A stretch of 64,000 bases of DNA from Opisthocomus hoazin (Eukaryota; Chordata; Aves; Opisthocomiformes; Opisthocomidae). The stretch is from assembly GCF_030867145.1 (NCBI RefSeq), contig NC_134420.1, positions 8,359,823 to 8,423,822 on the forward strand. The letters are read 5' to 3'. Shown in pieces: positions 37,401 through 47,640 of this stretch (positions are counted from its first letter, which is position 1; each line of letters opens with the position of its first letter). The translations under genes were made by a program, and so were the position numbers. Below the pieces are notes generated by a model. That model made no database searches and was not told the DNA's origin. It worked only from the letters and a program-made list of their open reading frames with translations.

Positions 37401-40400
37401 AATACCACAGATGCATAAGTGATGGAAAAAAAAATAAAGTTTTTACTTACATACTTTCCCTCAATTAGAATATTTTATCAGATTTGACATGTAATTTAAG
37501 ATTTCTCTTCTTTCCTTCTTACATACTTATGTATTTATTTTCCAAAGGACCTGTTGCAGAAAAAGGTCTCAAGGTACATTAAGATTTTACAGAAAAAGAT
37601 TAAAAATAAAAATTAATTCAACTATCTCAGTACATAATGCTTTAATAAGTTTTCTTTCAGAATTAATGTTATCAGAATTCTAAATACACAGAAAGCATGG
37701 TAGCAATATGTAAAGTTTCATGTTCGTACCTGGTTGCCAGGTACAAAACATTTATACTCTTTAATCCAGAATTGATTTGTCAATAATTTTTTCTACATTA
37801 GATGACCTCTGTGGAAATTAAGGAATTTTTTAAAAGTTACCAATTCTTCTGCAAGCATTAGTTTCAGAGGTGCACAAATATGGTAAATCTATAAATCAGA
37901 ACTTCTTCACTCCAAAATCAGAAGCATTTGATCATTCATTTATAGCAACAGGAAAATGTATACCTTGTCCCATGTCTACAGATGTTACAGACTGTCATTT
38001 AGGTTTATTTAATGATAAGAAAAATGTGTAATTTATATGCTGAATATTACAGATTAAAAAAAAAAAACCACTCTGTCTTTATTTGTTACTATCTTTTGCC
38101 AATTAATAAAAACAGAAAAGTAGGCCTGTATTTATAACTGGACACAATGAGAGTAAGAAATAATAAGGAACCAGTAAGAAATAGTTAGAGGAAGCGAGTG
38201 ACATAGTCTAAAGCAGCATGGATAGTTTGTGCTTAATTTGAGGATTATCAATAAAGTGTAAAGCTTATGCTAAAGATTCATTTATACTTATAGATAGTTT
38301 TACAAGTCTGGATCACCAGAAACACACATTTCATTTTTCAATGCTGTGCAGGAAAGAGTTTCCACAAACTAGTTACACATGGAATAGACTTTCTGATATT
38401 TTGATGGTTTTCCACAGTGCATTTATTCTACATTTACCCAAACATGAAGAGGGGGTATTTCATATTCTTGGGTAGCTTAGCACTGATTTTTCCTATCCCA
38501 AGTCACATGACTTTCAAGACCTGAAAGCATACTCAACAGGAACTTTCCATGTCAGTAATTAAAAGACAATGATCGTTTATTCCAGGTTATGGCCTGATGC
38601 CAAACTCTTTGCACACCAGTATGATGCAAAATCATTTTCACATTCCAAAGCTATTTGAATAGTTTTACTGACTGAAAACACACTCAAATCCCATTTTTTA
38701 TGGCGACAAGAAGTCCATAATGCCTATTAGTATTCCCAAACACCAAGAACACTGGTGTCATGAATTAGATGTAATCATGACAGCAGTGGGTTTTTTCACT
38801 CCCTTGATCTCCCAGATTTATTCTGCATTACATGGACATCACAGAAATGGACTCTACACAACAAAATTATCTAAGCAGAAGAATTTTCCTTCAAATACAA
38901 ACAAAAAACTTACACTTTCCATCAAATGGAACTGGCCTTGTGTGGAATCATTCTGAGAAAGCTTAGCTGAACACTAAAAAATTCTGCCAAGAACTCCCTA
39001 GCAGGGTGACACAACACTTCTTTCTATATAAATTTTGCCAACCAGGCTGAAATTTTCAAGGAATCAATGTAATATCAGAAAACTCCACGATTGCAATAAA
39101 GAGAAAAAAAAATACAGATCTCTGAAGTCAGGCATTAAATCTAATACTTCAGCTGGCAAATCTCTCTCTCTCTATGAGACTGGCCTTGGCACTTATGATT
39201 ACTGCAAAAAGACTTATGAATTTCTTTAAATAAGCGCCAGTACACAGTTAAGTATCAGCCTGTATTCAAAATCTGATTTGATGCTGATATTATTCCATGA
39301 ATTCTAATGGAACTCCTCCAAATTTTTTCACCACTGCAAGTGAGCCTGAAATATCAAAATATCTGATTTTGCATTATTTTTAGCTGAAATGTATGTCAAT
39401 GCGAAAGCATTTGAACTACATTGGTAGAACTAAAATGATCGCTAGTGTAACTCCATTCACATCAGTTACATCAGGAATGCATTTCACCACTATAATTTAA
39501 AATGTAAAATGCCTAAGTGACAATAAAATTATTTTTCTGAGAGTTGTCAGTATCCGGTAACACTGGGAAAGCTCTGACAGAAGCAGTAGTAGTAATTTGG
39601 AGCCATAACAGGTCAAACACAGGGTTCCTCTGGCACAGAACTTCAGCCGAAATAACCCTTAGAGATTTCTGTTTCTTGTTAAGCACTTGGGATCTTTGGG
39701 TTTCAGCATGTTAGGGGGGTAGGACTCTGGCACTTTCAAGCTGTGTTGTAACTGACTGGACTTACAGATAGTTGAATTATAAGCCAGCCCAAGTAAAGGT
39801 ATTTCCTTCCATTCCGGAATGCACAATTCTTTCTGTGATTCATAATGGTCTGCCAAACTGATAGCACAGTCTTAATGTTAAGCTGCGATAGTTCTTATTT
39901 ATAATGTCAAAGCACATAGGTTTATACATTGCAGGAGGCAGAGCACGCTCCACTGTTACCTTAGGATACGTCTCCACAGTACTGCAGTATGTTGTGCTGA
40001 CACACCCATAACACTGCTCTGCCAACTGCTACGAGGTCCTACAGTAAGACCTTTCCTTCATGAGAGGAAGGTAATGCTATGATCACAGCATAATGCAGGC
40101 ATTGCCACATTTGTTTTAAATTAAAAGGTTGTCTACTGGTAGCAGAATAGCTGAATGACTTGCTACAGAAGCTGGGTAAGTACTTAAGCAGTTACCTCAT
40201 GCTGAGCTCCGTGTCCATGGTGTGAAAATAGATTCTAAGAGCTGTTCAAAGAGTTTTCTTCCTTATTTCTATTAGAGAACTAAAATTCCACCTCTCATAA
40301 ACCACCTTCCCTTTCAACCAGTAAATACTGCAAACACAAACTACTTATTTTCTCTAAGTTCTTTATTTACCTACTTAGTATTTCTCTTACTTCAACATTC

Positions 40401-42600
40401 TTGCCATGATTCCTGGTATTATACGGTCTCTGGTATTACACAGAACTACTAGCAAGCTAGCTTACAAGAGAACCCTCATACTCTTTACATCATTAACTAC
40501 TAGCTTTTAAAGAAGCACTTTCAGCTACTGATTTTTGCCGGATTTTACATACATAGTGCTCATCCTCACTACTGATATTGCCCCTGCAGAAAGAAGTATT
40601 TAGTACATTTAACTCAGGTGAGCCACAACAAAATGAAGTATTCAATTTCGGCAAATGCCTACGTATAAAATCACTGAGTCGTTTCGTTCAAAATATAGTC
40701 TGAATTTATATCGCCACACTGAAAAGGAGTTTTGTTTAACACTCCACATCAAAAATGTAGTGAAGCCTGCTCTATGATTTTACATTAGGAATCAGACATT
40801 TAAACACAAGATTTGAACCAGGGCTCAGCACAACACAGTCTTTTGTGTGTTTCTTGGTTTTTTATTAGTTCTTCTGCAATGCAGAAGAAGACAAGCAGAG
40901 AAACTTTTCCGAGAGGCGCTTCACAGAAAATCCATGAAGGCAAAAATCAACCATTAAAGAAAAAACTATGTCTATGTCTCTGTTCAGTACCACTGGATGC
41001 TGCATACAGCAAACAATGTTTATCTGACAGATTATGCATAATGTCGTGGGTGCCCAATCTGGACTGCTTTTATTGTCTCCTTTCAGCTCCAGAACTGTCA
41101 GCCACTAACTAGTTCTCCCCCCACAAAAATCCTCTACTTCGCTTTAAATGAATATGGCAAAACTACTTTAATTCAGTAGTGTTGGTAAGCCCCTTCTTCT
41201 CTCATAATGGCCTGTCCCAGCCCTTAAAGTGCATATGCCAATTTGGTTCAAGTTTCATAATCTGGAATGTTCCACAGTGCCTCTTCAAAAACAGTTCCAG
41301 TTTAATTGTGCCTTCCCTAGGTAATTATGTCTGAAAAAAATGCCTGTTCTGAATCTATTATTTATGTTATATGCAGCAATATCTTACCTATTTCATTCTG
41401 AAGTCTGGAATGCTCTGTAAACCAGATAATCTTTACCTACCTTAATCTCCTAGGAAGGGTAATGGAAGTTTCTGACACACAGTAAAATGCAGCTGGCCTA
41501 AGAATCAGTGAGAAGAAATCATGGGATGTTTTCTCAAGGACTGCATGGGACCCAACAGGTTCATTTTGAATCCCAGAGTGCCTATTTTGGATCTTAAATG
41601 TTGCTTCAAATACACATGGGTGAAAGCTGTAATTAAGGGAAAATGCAGCACCAATAATAGCATGTTAAAAGTTAGCAATTCTCAATTGTCAGTACTGTAA
41701 CAACTGAGTATCTTATTACTTCTACCTTCTCCTCCCATACATTCAATTTCTTCAGTACTGACAAAGCGCACGTACAATTCATAGGCTCTGAATGGTAAAT
41801 TAACCAGGAAAAAAAAATAAATTAGGCTGGTATTTCTTGAGGGCATCAGTAGAAAACACTGATTTCACATAATTTTGATTATAAAATTTTACTTCACAAT
41901 CCTTTTCCAGATCACAGATATTCATAATTAAAAAGAGTATGGAATCAATGTAATGTTAGCTGTTTCGCCATCAGCATCACAAAGAAAAAAGAAACAATAA
42001 AATATGATGCAGAATTGACTCTTCCAATGATTGTCATTGAACTATTACATTAGTAAACATTCACAGTATGAAGTCTCTTTCAATATATCTCCAGCATATA
42101 AAGTAGTGCAAAAAAGCATTCCAGTCATTTTGCCTTTGCAGTCAGACCAGGTTAAATGATTTTCTTACTTCACTTCTTTCATTATTAGACAACAAATGCT
42201 GCAATGCCTCCAAAGAGAGTTATAAAAATAAACAATTGATGGAGGTTCAGCAGCCTTTTCAAATTAAATTTCCAGTTAAAAACAAGCATTATAGATTTCA
42301 AGAAAAAAATTTAGATCTATCTTCTGTAGAATATCTTTTACAATAAATTTACCATTTGAAAAACAATGACTATGGTATCCAACGACTTATGGTAGCTGCT
42401 ATTAAAGCACTGATAAATAGATAAATGACTACCAAACTTCATTGCTTCTTACATAGTAAATACCTCTGAATGCCAACTTTTACCACAGAGCTGTTATTAG
42501 TGATGTCGACAGTTCATGCACCCACTTTAAAACTGACTTGGTTTTAGTAAGTTTTTCAGCCTCATGTGCAAAACACTTGCATTCTAATAAAAATATAAAG
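34451..42600. other. Intergenic DNA downstream of KCNA4
   Basis: No recognisable gene. The longest frame is 137 codons (36161-36574, plus), low-complexity in character and probably chance. Contains the E-box inverted repeat (37.26 kb), a small GTACCTGG/CCAGGTAC palindrome (37726-37744) and a short TC run (about 39165-39175). The right end may include a long KCNA4 3' UTR. Confidence 0.7.
37261..37298. other. Inverted repeat with paired CAGCTG E-boxes
   Basis: Arms AGCAGCAGCTG (37264-37274) and CAGCTGCTGCT (37285-37295) are perfectly complementary around a 10-nt loop. The stem extends to 14 pairs with one G-T wobble. Each arm carries a CAGCTG E-box, the core recognised by bHLH factors. It lies in a slightly GC-richer pocket (about 37200-37320). 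Confidence 0.8.
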
Positions 42601-42681
42601 TCTGAAATTATATCAGATCTAGCAATCCCTTCCTCTAGTTACACCACTTACTTGATATGTAATACAAGTTTAGCAATGCTT

Positions 42682-42687
42682 TTTATT
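42682..42687 (-). terminator. KCNA4: Candidate poly(A) signal AATAAA for KCNA4
   Basis: AATAAA on the minus strand, about 110 nt beyond the Kv1.4 stop. An ATTAAA variant lies closer (42763-42768). Further AATAAA hexamers lie at 41069-41074 and 40861-40866, so a longer 3' UTR, as in mammalian Kv1.4, is possible. AATAAA is common by chance in AT-rich DNA, so the true cleavage site is uncertain. Confidence 0.3.
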
Positions 42688-42706
42688 TGTAGTTAACCAT
42701 TAAATG

Positions 42707-42722
42707 GCATACTACAGTATGC
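42707..42722. other. Short inverted repeat in the KCNA4 3' UTR
   Basis: Perfect 7-bp arms (GCATACT / AGTATGC) around a 2-nt centre, about 75 nt past the Kv1.4 stop. A 2-nt loop would need the end pairs to open in RNA. Function unknown. Confidence 0.3.
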
Positions 42723-42796
42723 TGTGGACTTGTTTGCATATTTCATTATTTTCACTGCACTCTTTAATGCATAAATATATTTGGAAACGTTCAAAA

Positions 42797-44785
42797 TTAC
42801 ACATCAGTTTCCACAGAATTTGAATTTACACAGTTCTTCTTCTCTGACTCACTGCTATTCCCTGTGTCCTGACTTTTTTTCTCCTTTACACAAAGAGATT
42901 CTTTAACTCCTTCTTCCATCTCCAAATATTCTGATTTATCCTCTGTGGATGAAGACGATGAGCTTCTAAATTTCTTCAGTAAATTTGTTGGGAGGTAAGG
43001 GCAACTGACAGCATTTTGCATCAGCTGCGTTTGTTCTTCATTCTCAGTCTCTCTGTGGTAGAAATAGTTAAAATTGGAGACAATCACTGGCACTGGTAAA
43101 GCAATGGTTAACACTCCCGCGATGGCACACAAGGACCCAACTATTTTCCCACCCACAGTTATGGGTTTCATATCCCCATAACCAACTGTAGTCATGGTCA
43201 CTACAGCCCACCAAAAGGCATCTGGGATGCTTTGAAAATGGGTGGCAGGCTCATCAGCTTCTGCGAAGTAAACAGCACTGGAAAACAAAATGACTCCGAT
43301 AAAAAGAAAAAAGATGAGGAGGCCGAGTTCCCTCATGCTGGCCCTGAGCGTATGACCCAGGATCTGCAAACCCTTGGAGTGCCTGGAGAGCTTGAAGATA
43401 CGAAACACCCTGACCAGACGGATGATCCTCAGGATGGCAAAAGACATGGCCTGTTGACCATTACTGCCCTGCTCCTGCGCCAAGTCAGTGCCCAGAGTAA
43501 TGAAGTAAGGCAAGATGGAGACAATGTCTATGATGTTCATGATGTTCTTGAAGAAGTGTGCTTTGCTTGGACATGCAAAGCAGCGCACTGTAAACTCAAA
43601 GGAGAACCAAATGATGCACACTGTCTCTACAATGAAAAAAGGGTCATTGAAGATGGTGTGCTCCCCAGCATCCAGGTGAAGCGACTCATTGGAAAGCCCC
43701 TTCCCTAAGCTCAGGGACATGATGAATTCTTTGTCATCTCTGAACTCTGGCAAAGTCTCCAGACAAAAGATGACGATGGAGATCAAGATGACCAAGACAG
43801 AGACAATGGCAATGCCTCTGGCTGGACTGGAGCTCTCTGGGTACTCAAACAGCAGCCAAACCTGCCTCTTAAACTCGTTCTCCGGCAAAGCTTTATCCTC
43901 TTCCTCTTTGACAAACCCTTCATCCTCCCTAAACTTGAGCATGGCCTCCTCCCCAAGCTGGTAGAATTTCACCTCCTCAGTGAAGATGTCAAAGGGTACA
44001 TTGACTGGCCTCTTCAGCCGACCACCACTCTGGTAGTAGTACAGGATGGCATCAAAGCTGGGCCGGTTCCTATCAAAGAAGTATTCATTCCTGAGAGGGT
44101 CAAAGTATCTGCCTCGCTTCGCTGGATCACCCAACAACGTCTCTGGGAACTGAGCTAATGTCTTCAGTTGGGTCTCAAACCGCAGTCCTGACACGTTGAT
44201 TACCACACGCTCACAACACTCGTACTCACTGTAGCGAACAGAGCTGTAACCCCCAGGGCCTCCACCATCATCAGGTGGCTGGTCCGAGTACGAAAATTCA
44301 TCCTCCCCATAGTCATCACTGTAGTAGAGCTTTCCTTCTTCCTCATCGTCTTCGTCCTCATCTTCATCCTCCTCTTCCTCCTCACTCAAGTCCTTCAGTA
44401 TTCTCTCTTCAGAACCACTGAGAGGCAGCAGTTCAGAACAGGGGAAGGAGGCCCCACACTCCCTACTTCCCAAGTGGTGGCTCCTCTTTTTCCCTTTCTT
44501 CCGCCTCTTACCACTCTGGCGGTGGGGCATGCTGCTGCGTGACGCACTCCCACCATGAGAGGAGGATGCACCTCGACTCTGTTCCTGATGGTAGTGGTGA
44601 TAGGGTCCACCTCCACCTGTTGCCCCACCTTCTACGGCTGCTGTTGCTGCTGCTACGGCCGCAGCTGCTGCGGCTCTTGACTGTGCCAGCCGCTCTCTCT
44701 CTCGGGCCCGCGCTTGGACAGCGTATCCATAGGGCATGTGGCTGTTGCACCCAGAGCTATCTGCACTCACCATTGCAACCTCCAT
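42797..44785 (-). CDS. KCNA4: Voltage-gated potassium channel Kv1.4 (A-type, Shaker family), complete single-exon coding region
   Basis: Alpha subunit of a tetrameric plasma-membrane K+ channel giving fast-inactivating A-type current in neurons and heart. The 662 residues compare with about 653 in mammals. In order: N-terminal inactivation ball (1-40, with Cys13, the redox-sensitive position known in mammalian Kv1.4); poly-Ala stretch (38-50); Gly/His-rich and basic regions (55-105); acidic tract (135-150); T1/BTB tetramerisation domain (about 193-290); S1 (322-343); S1-S2 loop with N-glycosylation sequon N366-E-S; S2 (382-402); S3 (411-432); S4 with basic residues R453, R456, R459, R462, K465 and R468; S5 (485-506); selectivity filter TVGYGD (533-538), with Lys540 just outside as in Kv1.4; S6 with the PVP hinge (564-566); C-terminal ETDV, a PDZ ligand for PSD-95-type scaffolds. 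The ATG has A at -3 and G at +4, and the N-terminus matches the family start. No frameshift or missing key residue. The ball and ETDV tail distinguish it from other KCNA paralogues. Confidence 0.98.
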   Translation of the reverse strand: MEVAMVSADSSGCNSHMPYGYAVQARARERERLAQSRAAAAAAVAAATAAVEGGATGGGGPYHHYHQEQSRGASSSHGGSASRSSMPHRQSGKRRKKGKKRSHHLGSRECGASFPCSELLPLSGSEERILKDLSEEEEEDEDEDEDDEEEGKLYYSDDYGEDEFSYSDQPPDDGGGPGGYSSVRYSEYECCERVVINVSGLRFETQLKTLAQFPETLLGDPAKRGRYFDPLRNEYFFDRNRPSFDAILYYYQSGGRLKRPVNVPFDIFTEEVKFYQLGEEAMLKFREDEGFVKEEEDKALPENEFKRQVWLLFEYPESSSPARGIAIVSVLVILISIVIFCLETLPEFRDDKEFIMSLSLGKGLSNESLHLDAGEHTIFNDPFFIVETVCIIWFSFEFTVRCFACPSKAHFFKNIMNIIDIVSILPYFITLGTDLAQEQGSNGQQAMSFAILRIIRLVRVFRIFKLSRHSKGLQILGHTLRASMRELGLLIFFLFIGVILFSSAVYFAEADEPATHFQSIPDAFWWAVVTMTTVGYGDMKPITVGGKIVGSLCAIAGVLTIALPVPVIVSNFNYFYHRETENEEQTQLMQNAVSCPYLPTNLLKKFRSSSSSSTEDKSEYLEMEEGVKESLCVKEKKSQDTGNSSESEKKNCVNSNSVETDV

Positions 44786-44867
44786 TTTGCAACTGCTTTT
44801 TTTTTTTAATCGCTTAATGCAAAAAGGTTTTATTTACAGTGTAACTTTAAGTTTCACTATAGAAAGT

Positions 44868-44966
44868 TCAAAGCCATTTGCATTTGGAGGACAGTCCCAT
44901 GGACGTAGAGCAGGGCAACATAGTTGTAACACTGAATCTATGTTTAAGAGAACCACGGATCTGCAT
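44868..44966 (-). other. Upstream ORF (32 codons) in the putative KCNA4 5' leader
   Basis: On the minus strand an ATG at 44966-44964 (A at -3) opens a 32-codon frame that ends in TGA at 44870-44868, 83 nt upstream of the Kv1.4 start. Two further ATGs lie in the same frame (at about codons 16 and 23), and another short upstream ATG frame lies nearby. Mammalian Kv1.4 mRNA is known for a long leader rich in upstream AUGs and for internal ribosome entry, so a translated or inhibitory uORF is plausible. Whether this segment is in the mature mRNA depends on the unproven splice acceptor. The peptide resembles nothing I recognise. Confidence 0.35.
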
Positions 44967-45444
44967 TTTCTTATTGTCCGTAACGTTTGACACAAACTAC
45001 TGTTTTGCTAATAAGAAAAGATGAAACTCTCAAATTGAATGAGGGGACAGCTGAGGCCTTAATCTTTCATCTACCAAGCCCCTTTGTTTTCATTTATCTC
45101 CCGTGGCTATCACGGATCTGATCAGAATCATGACTATCTTGCAGGCTACCAACACTGCATTCAGGAAGAAACAAAATATGCAAATCAAAGGGTACCTGCT
45201 CTCCACAGATGGTTTTAGTTCATCATTGCAACCAAATGCAAATAGTCTCTTTCCTCATAATTTGTTCCCAGGAGTGCTTTGGCCTAGCAATCTTACTGTT
45301 TAATATCATTACCCAGGGAGTTGAAGTTAATTCCAGCCATCACTTTATTTACACAGTGAGGAGGTCTTTGCAAATCCTTTCTTCAGCATGTCAACAGTGT
45401 CTCAAACCTGGGAGCAGTACCCAGGGCGTCAGCAGCAGCGGTAA

Positions 45445-45463
45445 GAGGAGGAGGAGGAGGAGA
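45445..45463. repeat. GAG/CTC trinucleotide repeat, a pyrimidine tract on the KCNA4 strand
   Basis: About six GAG units on the plus strand. On the KCNA4-sense strand this is a CTC polypyrimidine tract inside the leader/intron region. It could serve as a splicing-factor (PTB-type) binding tract, but that is inference. Confidence 0.85.
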
Positions 45464-46360
45464 TGAAGACTGAGAAATTGGCTCTGAGGTCCCCATAGGA
45501 CATAAGGGAGTGGATGTGTCACCCTTTGGTTATGGTCATGCAGAAGAAGCACTTAACCTGAGGCACATGCACAAACACACAAAAATAAACAAAACAAAAA
45601 GGGAAAAGATTGGATTGTTTTCCTAAAAGGTCACACCGATCAAATGAAACTGTGTCACCTATTACCACGGTATTCAAATCTTCCCCTACCCACACTATTC
45701 ACACTTCTACATTACACACACACCCACACCACATGCACAGAGATTTTCAACGACTCCGTGGGTAAGGGTGTGGGTGGGTATGTCACGTATATATAGACAG
45801 AGACACAAAATCCCCACCCATATAAGCATCCATACACAAACAAATACATGCTTCTAAAACACCAATGCATATAAACACTAATAAAAATATTGCAATACAC
45901 AGTGCATTCAGATCTTTGAGTACATAACATAATAGATACACCTACATATATCTACATGAAATATGAAAGAATAAATGTATCTACGCAAAGAGCTTTTGTT
46001 GTATCTGTAGAAACACGTAAGATGCAGGAATGTTACATTTTAATCTATAACTGAACTGTGTTTCAGTCGTAATGAGCATCTCACTGAATTTAATTTGGAA
46101 ACAGGCACGTTCGATGCTCACTCAAGTGAAAACACTGTGATATGGTATGTCAAGCAAACAGAACTGCAGGTGCACTGAAGCAACATCTACATGCAAGCAG
46201 ACACACCAAAATACACACACACCCCCCTTTGAAACAGAACCCTCATTTACAGCTGTGTCTACTAACACACGATAAAAGGTGAATATGAACTATTAAACGA
46301 TGCTATTTTTAAAATCGTGCCTACGTGTCATGCAGAAAAACATCTTAAAAACGCTGTCGT

Positions 46361-46370
46361 ACTTACTGTC
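46361..46370 (-). other. KCNA4: Candidate 5' splice donor of KCNA4 non-coding exon 1
   Basis: Read on the minus strand the site is GACA|GTAAGT, a full match to the intronic donor consensus, with the intron GT at 46366-46365. It sits where the CpG island gives way to AT-rich DNA, where an exon 1 donor is expected for a minus-strand promoter in the island. No transcript evidence is available here. Confidence 0.5.
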
Positions 46371-46389
46371 CCTAGGCAGAGAAGCAGCA

Positions 46390-47640
46390 AGGCTGCCCTG
46401 GCTAGCGTAAGGACCCGAGGAGGGGCCGACGCCAGCCGACCCGCGTCGGCGGGGGAGCGCGGCCAGCCCTCCTGCCGCTGCCAGCCCTCCCGCTGCTTCC
46501 CGCCCTCCGGCCCGGGGGCAGCCGGCGAGGCGGCTCCAGCCGGGGGCACGCTGCGCAGCCACCGGCACCGCTCCCCTCCCGGGCATTTGCGAGAAGGCAA
46601 CAAGCGGGAGTCTTGTTCCAAAAGGGACAAAAAAACCGAAGGCGGTGCGTGAGACAGAACGAATGGAGAAGCGCGATCGCGAGTCTCTCCAAGCCCAGCT
46701 TCAGCAGCAGATTTGGAAATCGACGTTCAATAATCCGCGTACCGAGCCCACTTCCACGGGCGGGAGGACGGGTGTCCCTTCTGGCGGTCTCTCTCCCCCC
46801 GACGCGTCCAGACGGCAGCGGCTCAGCCAGCGCTCGCCCGCATCATCCACTTGTTGTGCCGGGTTTTGGTAACGCTCGGGGGAAAAAAAAAAAAAAAAAA
46901 AACAACACCAAAACCAAACAATTTAAAGCAAACCACCAAGAGGAGACGGCGGCTCGCTGCCACAAGGCTGCTACTGCCGCCCGGTTTTTCCGAAGCCGTG
47001 CCCAGGACCGGCGGCGGCAGCGCGGCCGAGCCGCGGGGCTGGTCCCGCTGCCGGCCCTGTTGCTCCGCGGAGCCGCCGCCCGCCCTGCCCGCGCGCCGCC
47101 ACACGCCGCGCGCCGCCTCAGCGCGCCTCGCGCTCCCGCCCCCCCCCCGGCTCGCGCTCGGCCCCTGGCGGCCGCCGCCCCGCACTGCGCCCCATGCCCT
47201 GCTAATGAGTTAATTACCGAAACGAACATGGCAACGCCGCGTAAGGCATCGGCGGGCCGACAGAACTCTGTGCCCGAAGCAATGCGACAAACCCCGGCCG
47301 ACAGGAAAACCAGAGAGCAACTGCCCCGCTCCGGCCCAGCAGGCCCAGGCCGGCACGCGGCCTGCCGGCTGCGCGGCACTGGCAGGTGGAGCCAAGTTAA
47401 CTTTTACTCCCAATTCTGTACCTACACAGAAAAGGAAGTCTTAGTTCATGAACAGGGCACCGTTGTGTATTTGGTAGATGAGACACAAAACAACAGAGTT
47501 TAACAGCCCTGCCCAAGACGTCTTTGCCCCCGCTGCCCGTAACACCAGCGGTGCGCGAGCCGCCCATCCCCGCGGTGCCTAGAAATCCGGGCTGCGGCCG
47601 GTGCCACCCTCTGCGAGCGAGCACCACCAAAACGCAGCTT
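46390..47640 (-). promoter_or_regulatory. KCNA4: CpG island: probable KCNA4 promoter and first exon
   Basis: About 1.25 kb of strongly GC- and CpG-rich DNA in an otherwise AT-rich window, starting 1.6 kb upstream of the Kv1.4 ATG. GC-box (Sp1-type) sequences are visible at 46758-46764 and 47079-47085, and a run of ten C at 47139-47148. I see no TATA box, so dispersed initiation is likely. An A-run of about 20 (about 46881-46900) and an AT-rich homeodomain-like site (47203-47216) interrupt the island. Long open frames on both strands, including 296 codons on the plus strand (46613-47503), reflect scarcity of AT-rich stop codons and show no recognisable protein. Bidirectional transcription is possible. 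Confidence 0.8.
47203..47216. promoter_or_regulatory. Candidate homeodomain-type binding site inside the CpG island
   Basis: TAATGAGTTAATTA is a 14-bp AT-rich block containing TAAT and TAATTA cores, flanked by very GC-rich DNA within the KCNA4 promoter island. TAATTA is the core recognised by many homeodomain factors. The factor and any function are inference. Confidence 0.3.

Larger units (their letters stand above)
44786..46366 (-). other. KCNA4: KCNA4 5' leader and probable intron 1
   Basis: No credible coding region lies in this 1.6 kb. The part nearest the start codon is probably 5' UTR. A good acceptor consensus, with a pyrimidine tract ending in TTATTAG, places an exon start at about 45007, which would give a 222-nt leader in the coding exon. 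An alternative acceptor (TTTCTCAG) would place the start at about 45469. A GAG/CTC triplet run (45445-45463) and CA-rich low-complexity DNA (about 45710-45880) also lie here. Assignment as intron follows from the donor at 46366 and the usual two-exon structure of KCNA4, not from transcript data. Confidence 0.45.

Noticed and set aside
40801..40830. tRNA B-box-like GGTTCAAATC on the minus strand
   Set aside because: No matching A box at the right distance and no cloverleaf could be formed.
43232..43964. Plus-strand frames of 158 and 91 codons opposite KCNA4
   Set aside because: Antisense shadows of the conserved channel coding sequence.
46613..47503. 296-codon plus-strand open frame through the CpG island
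   Set aside because: Arg/Pro/Ala-rich translation of GC-rich DNA with several overlapping open frames on both strands. No domain or family motif, and the position fits the KCNA4 promoter.
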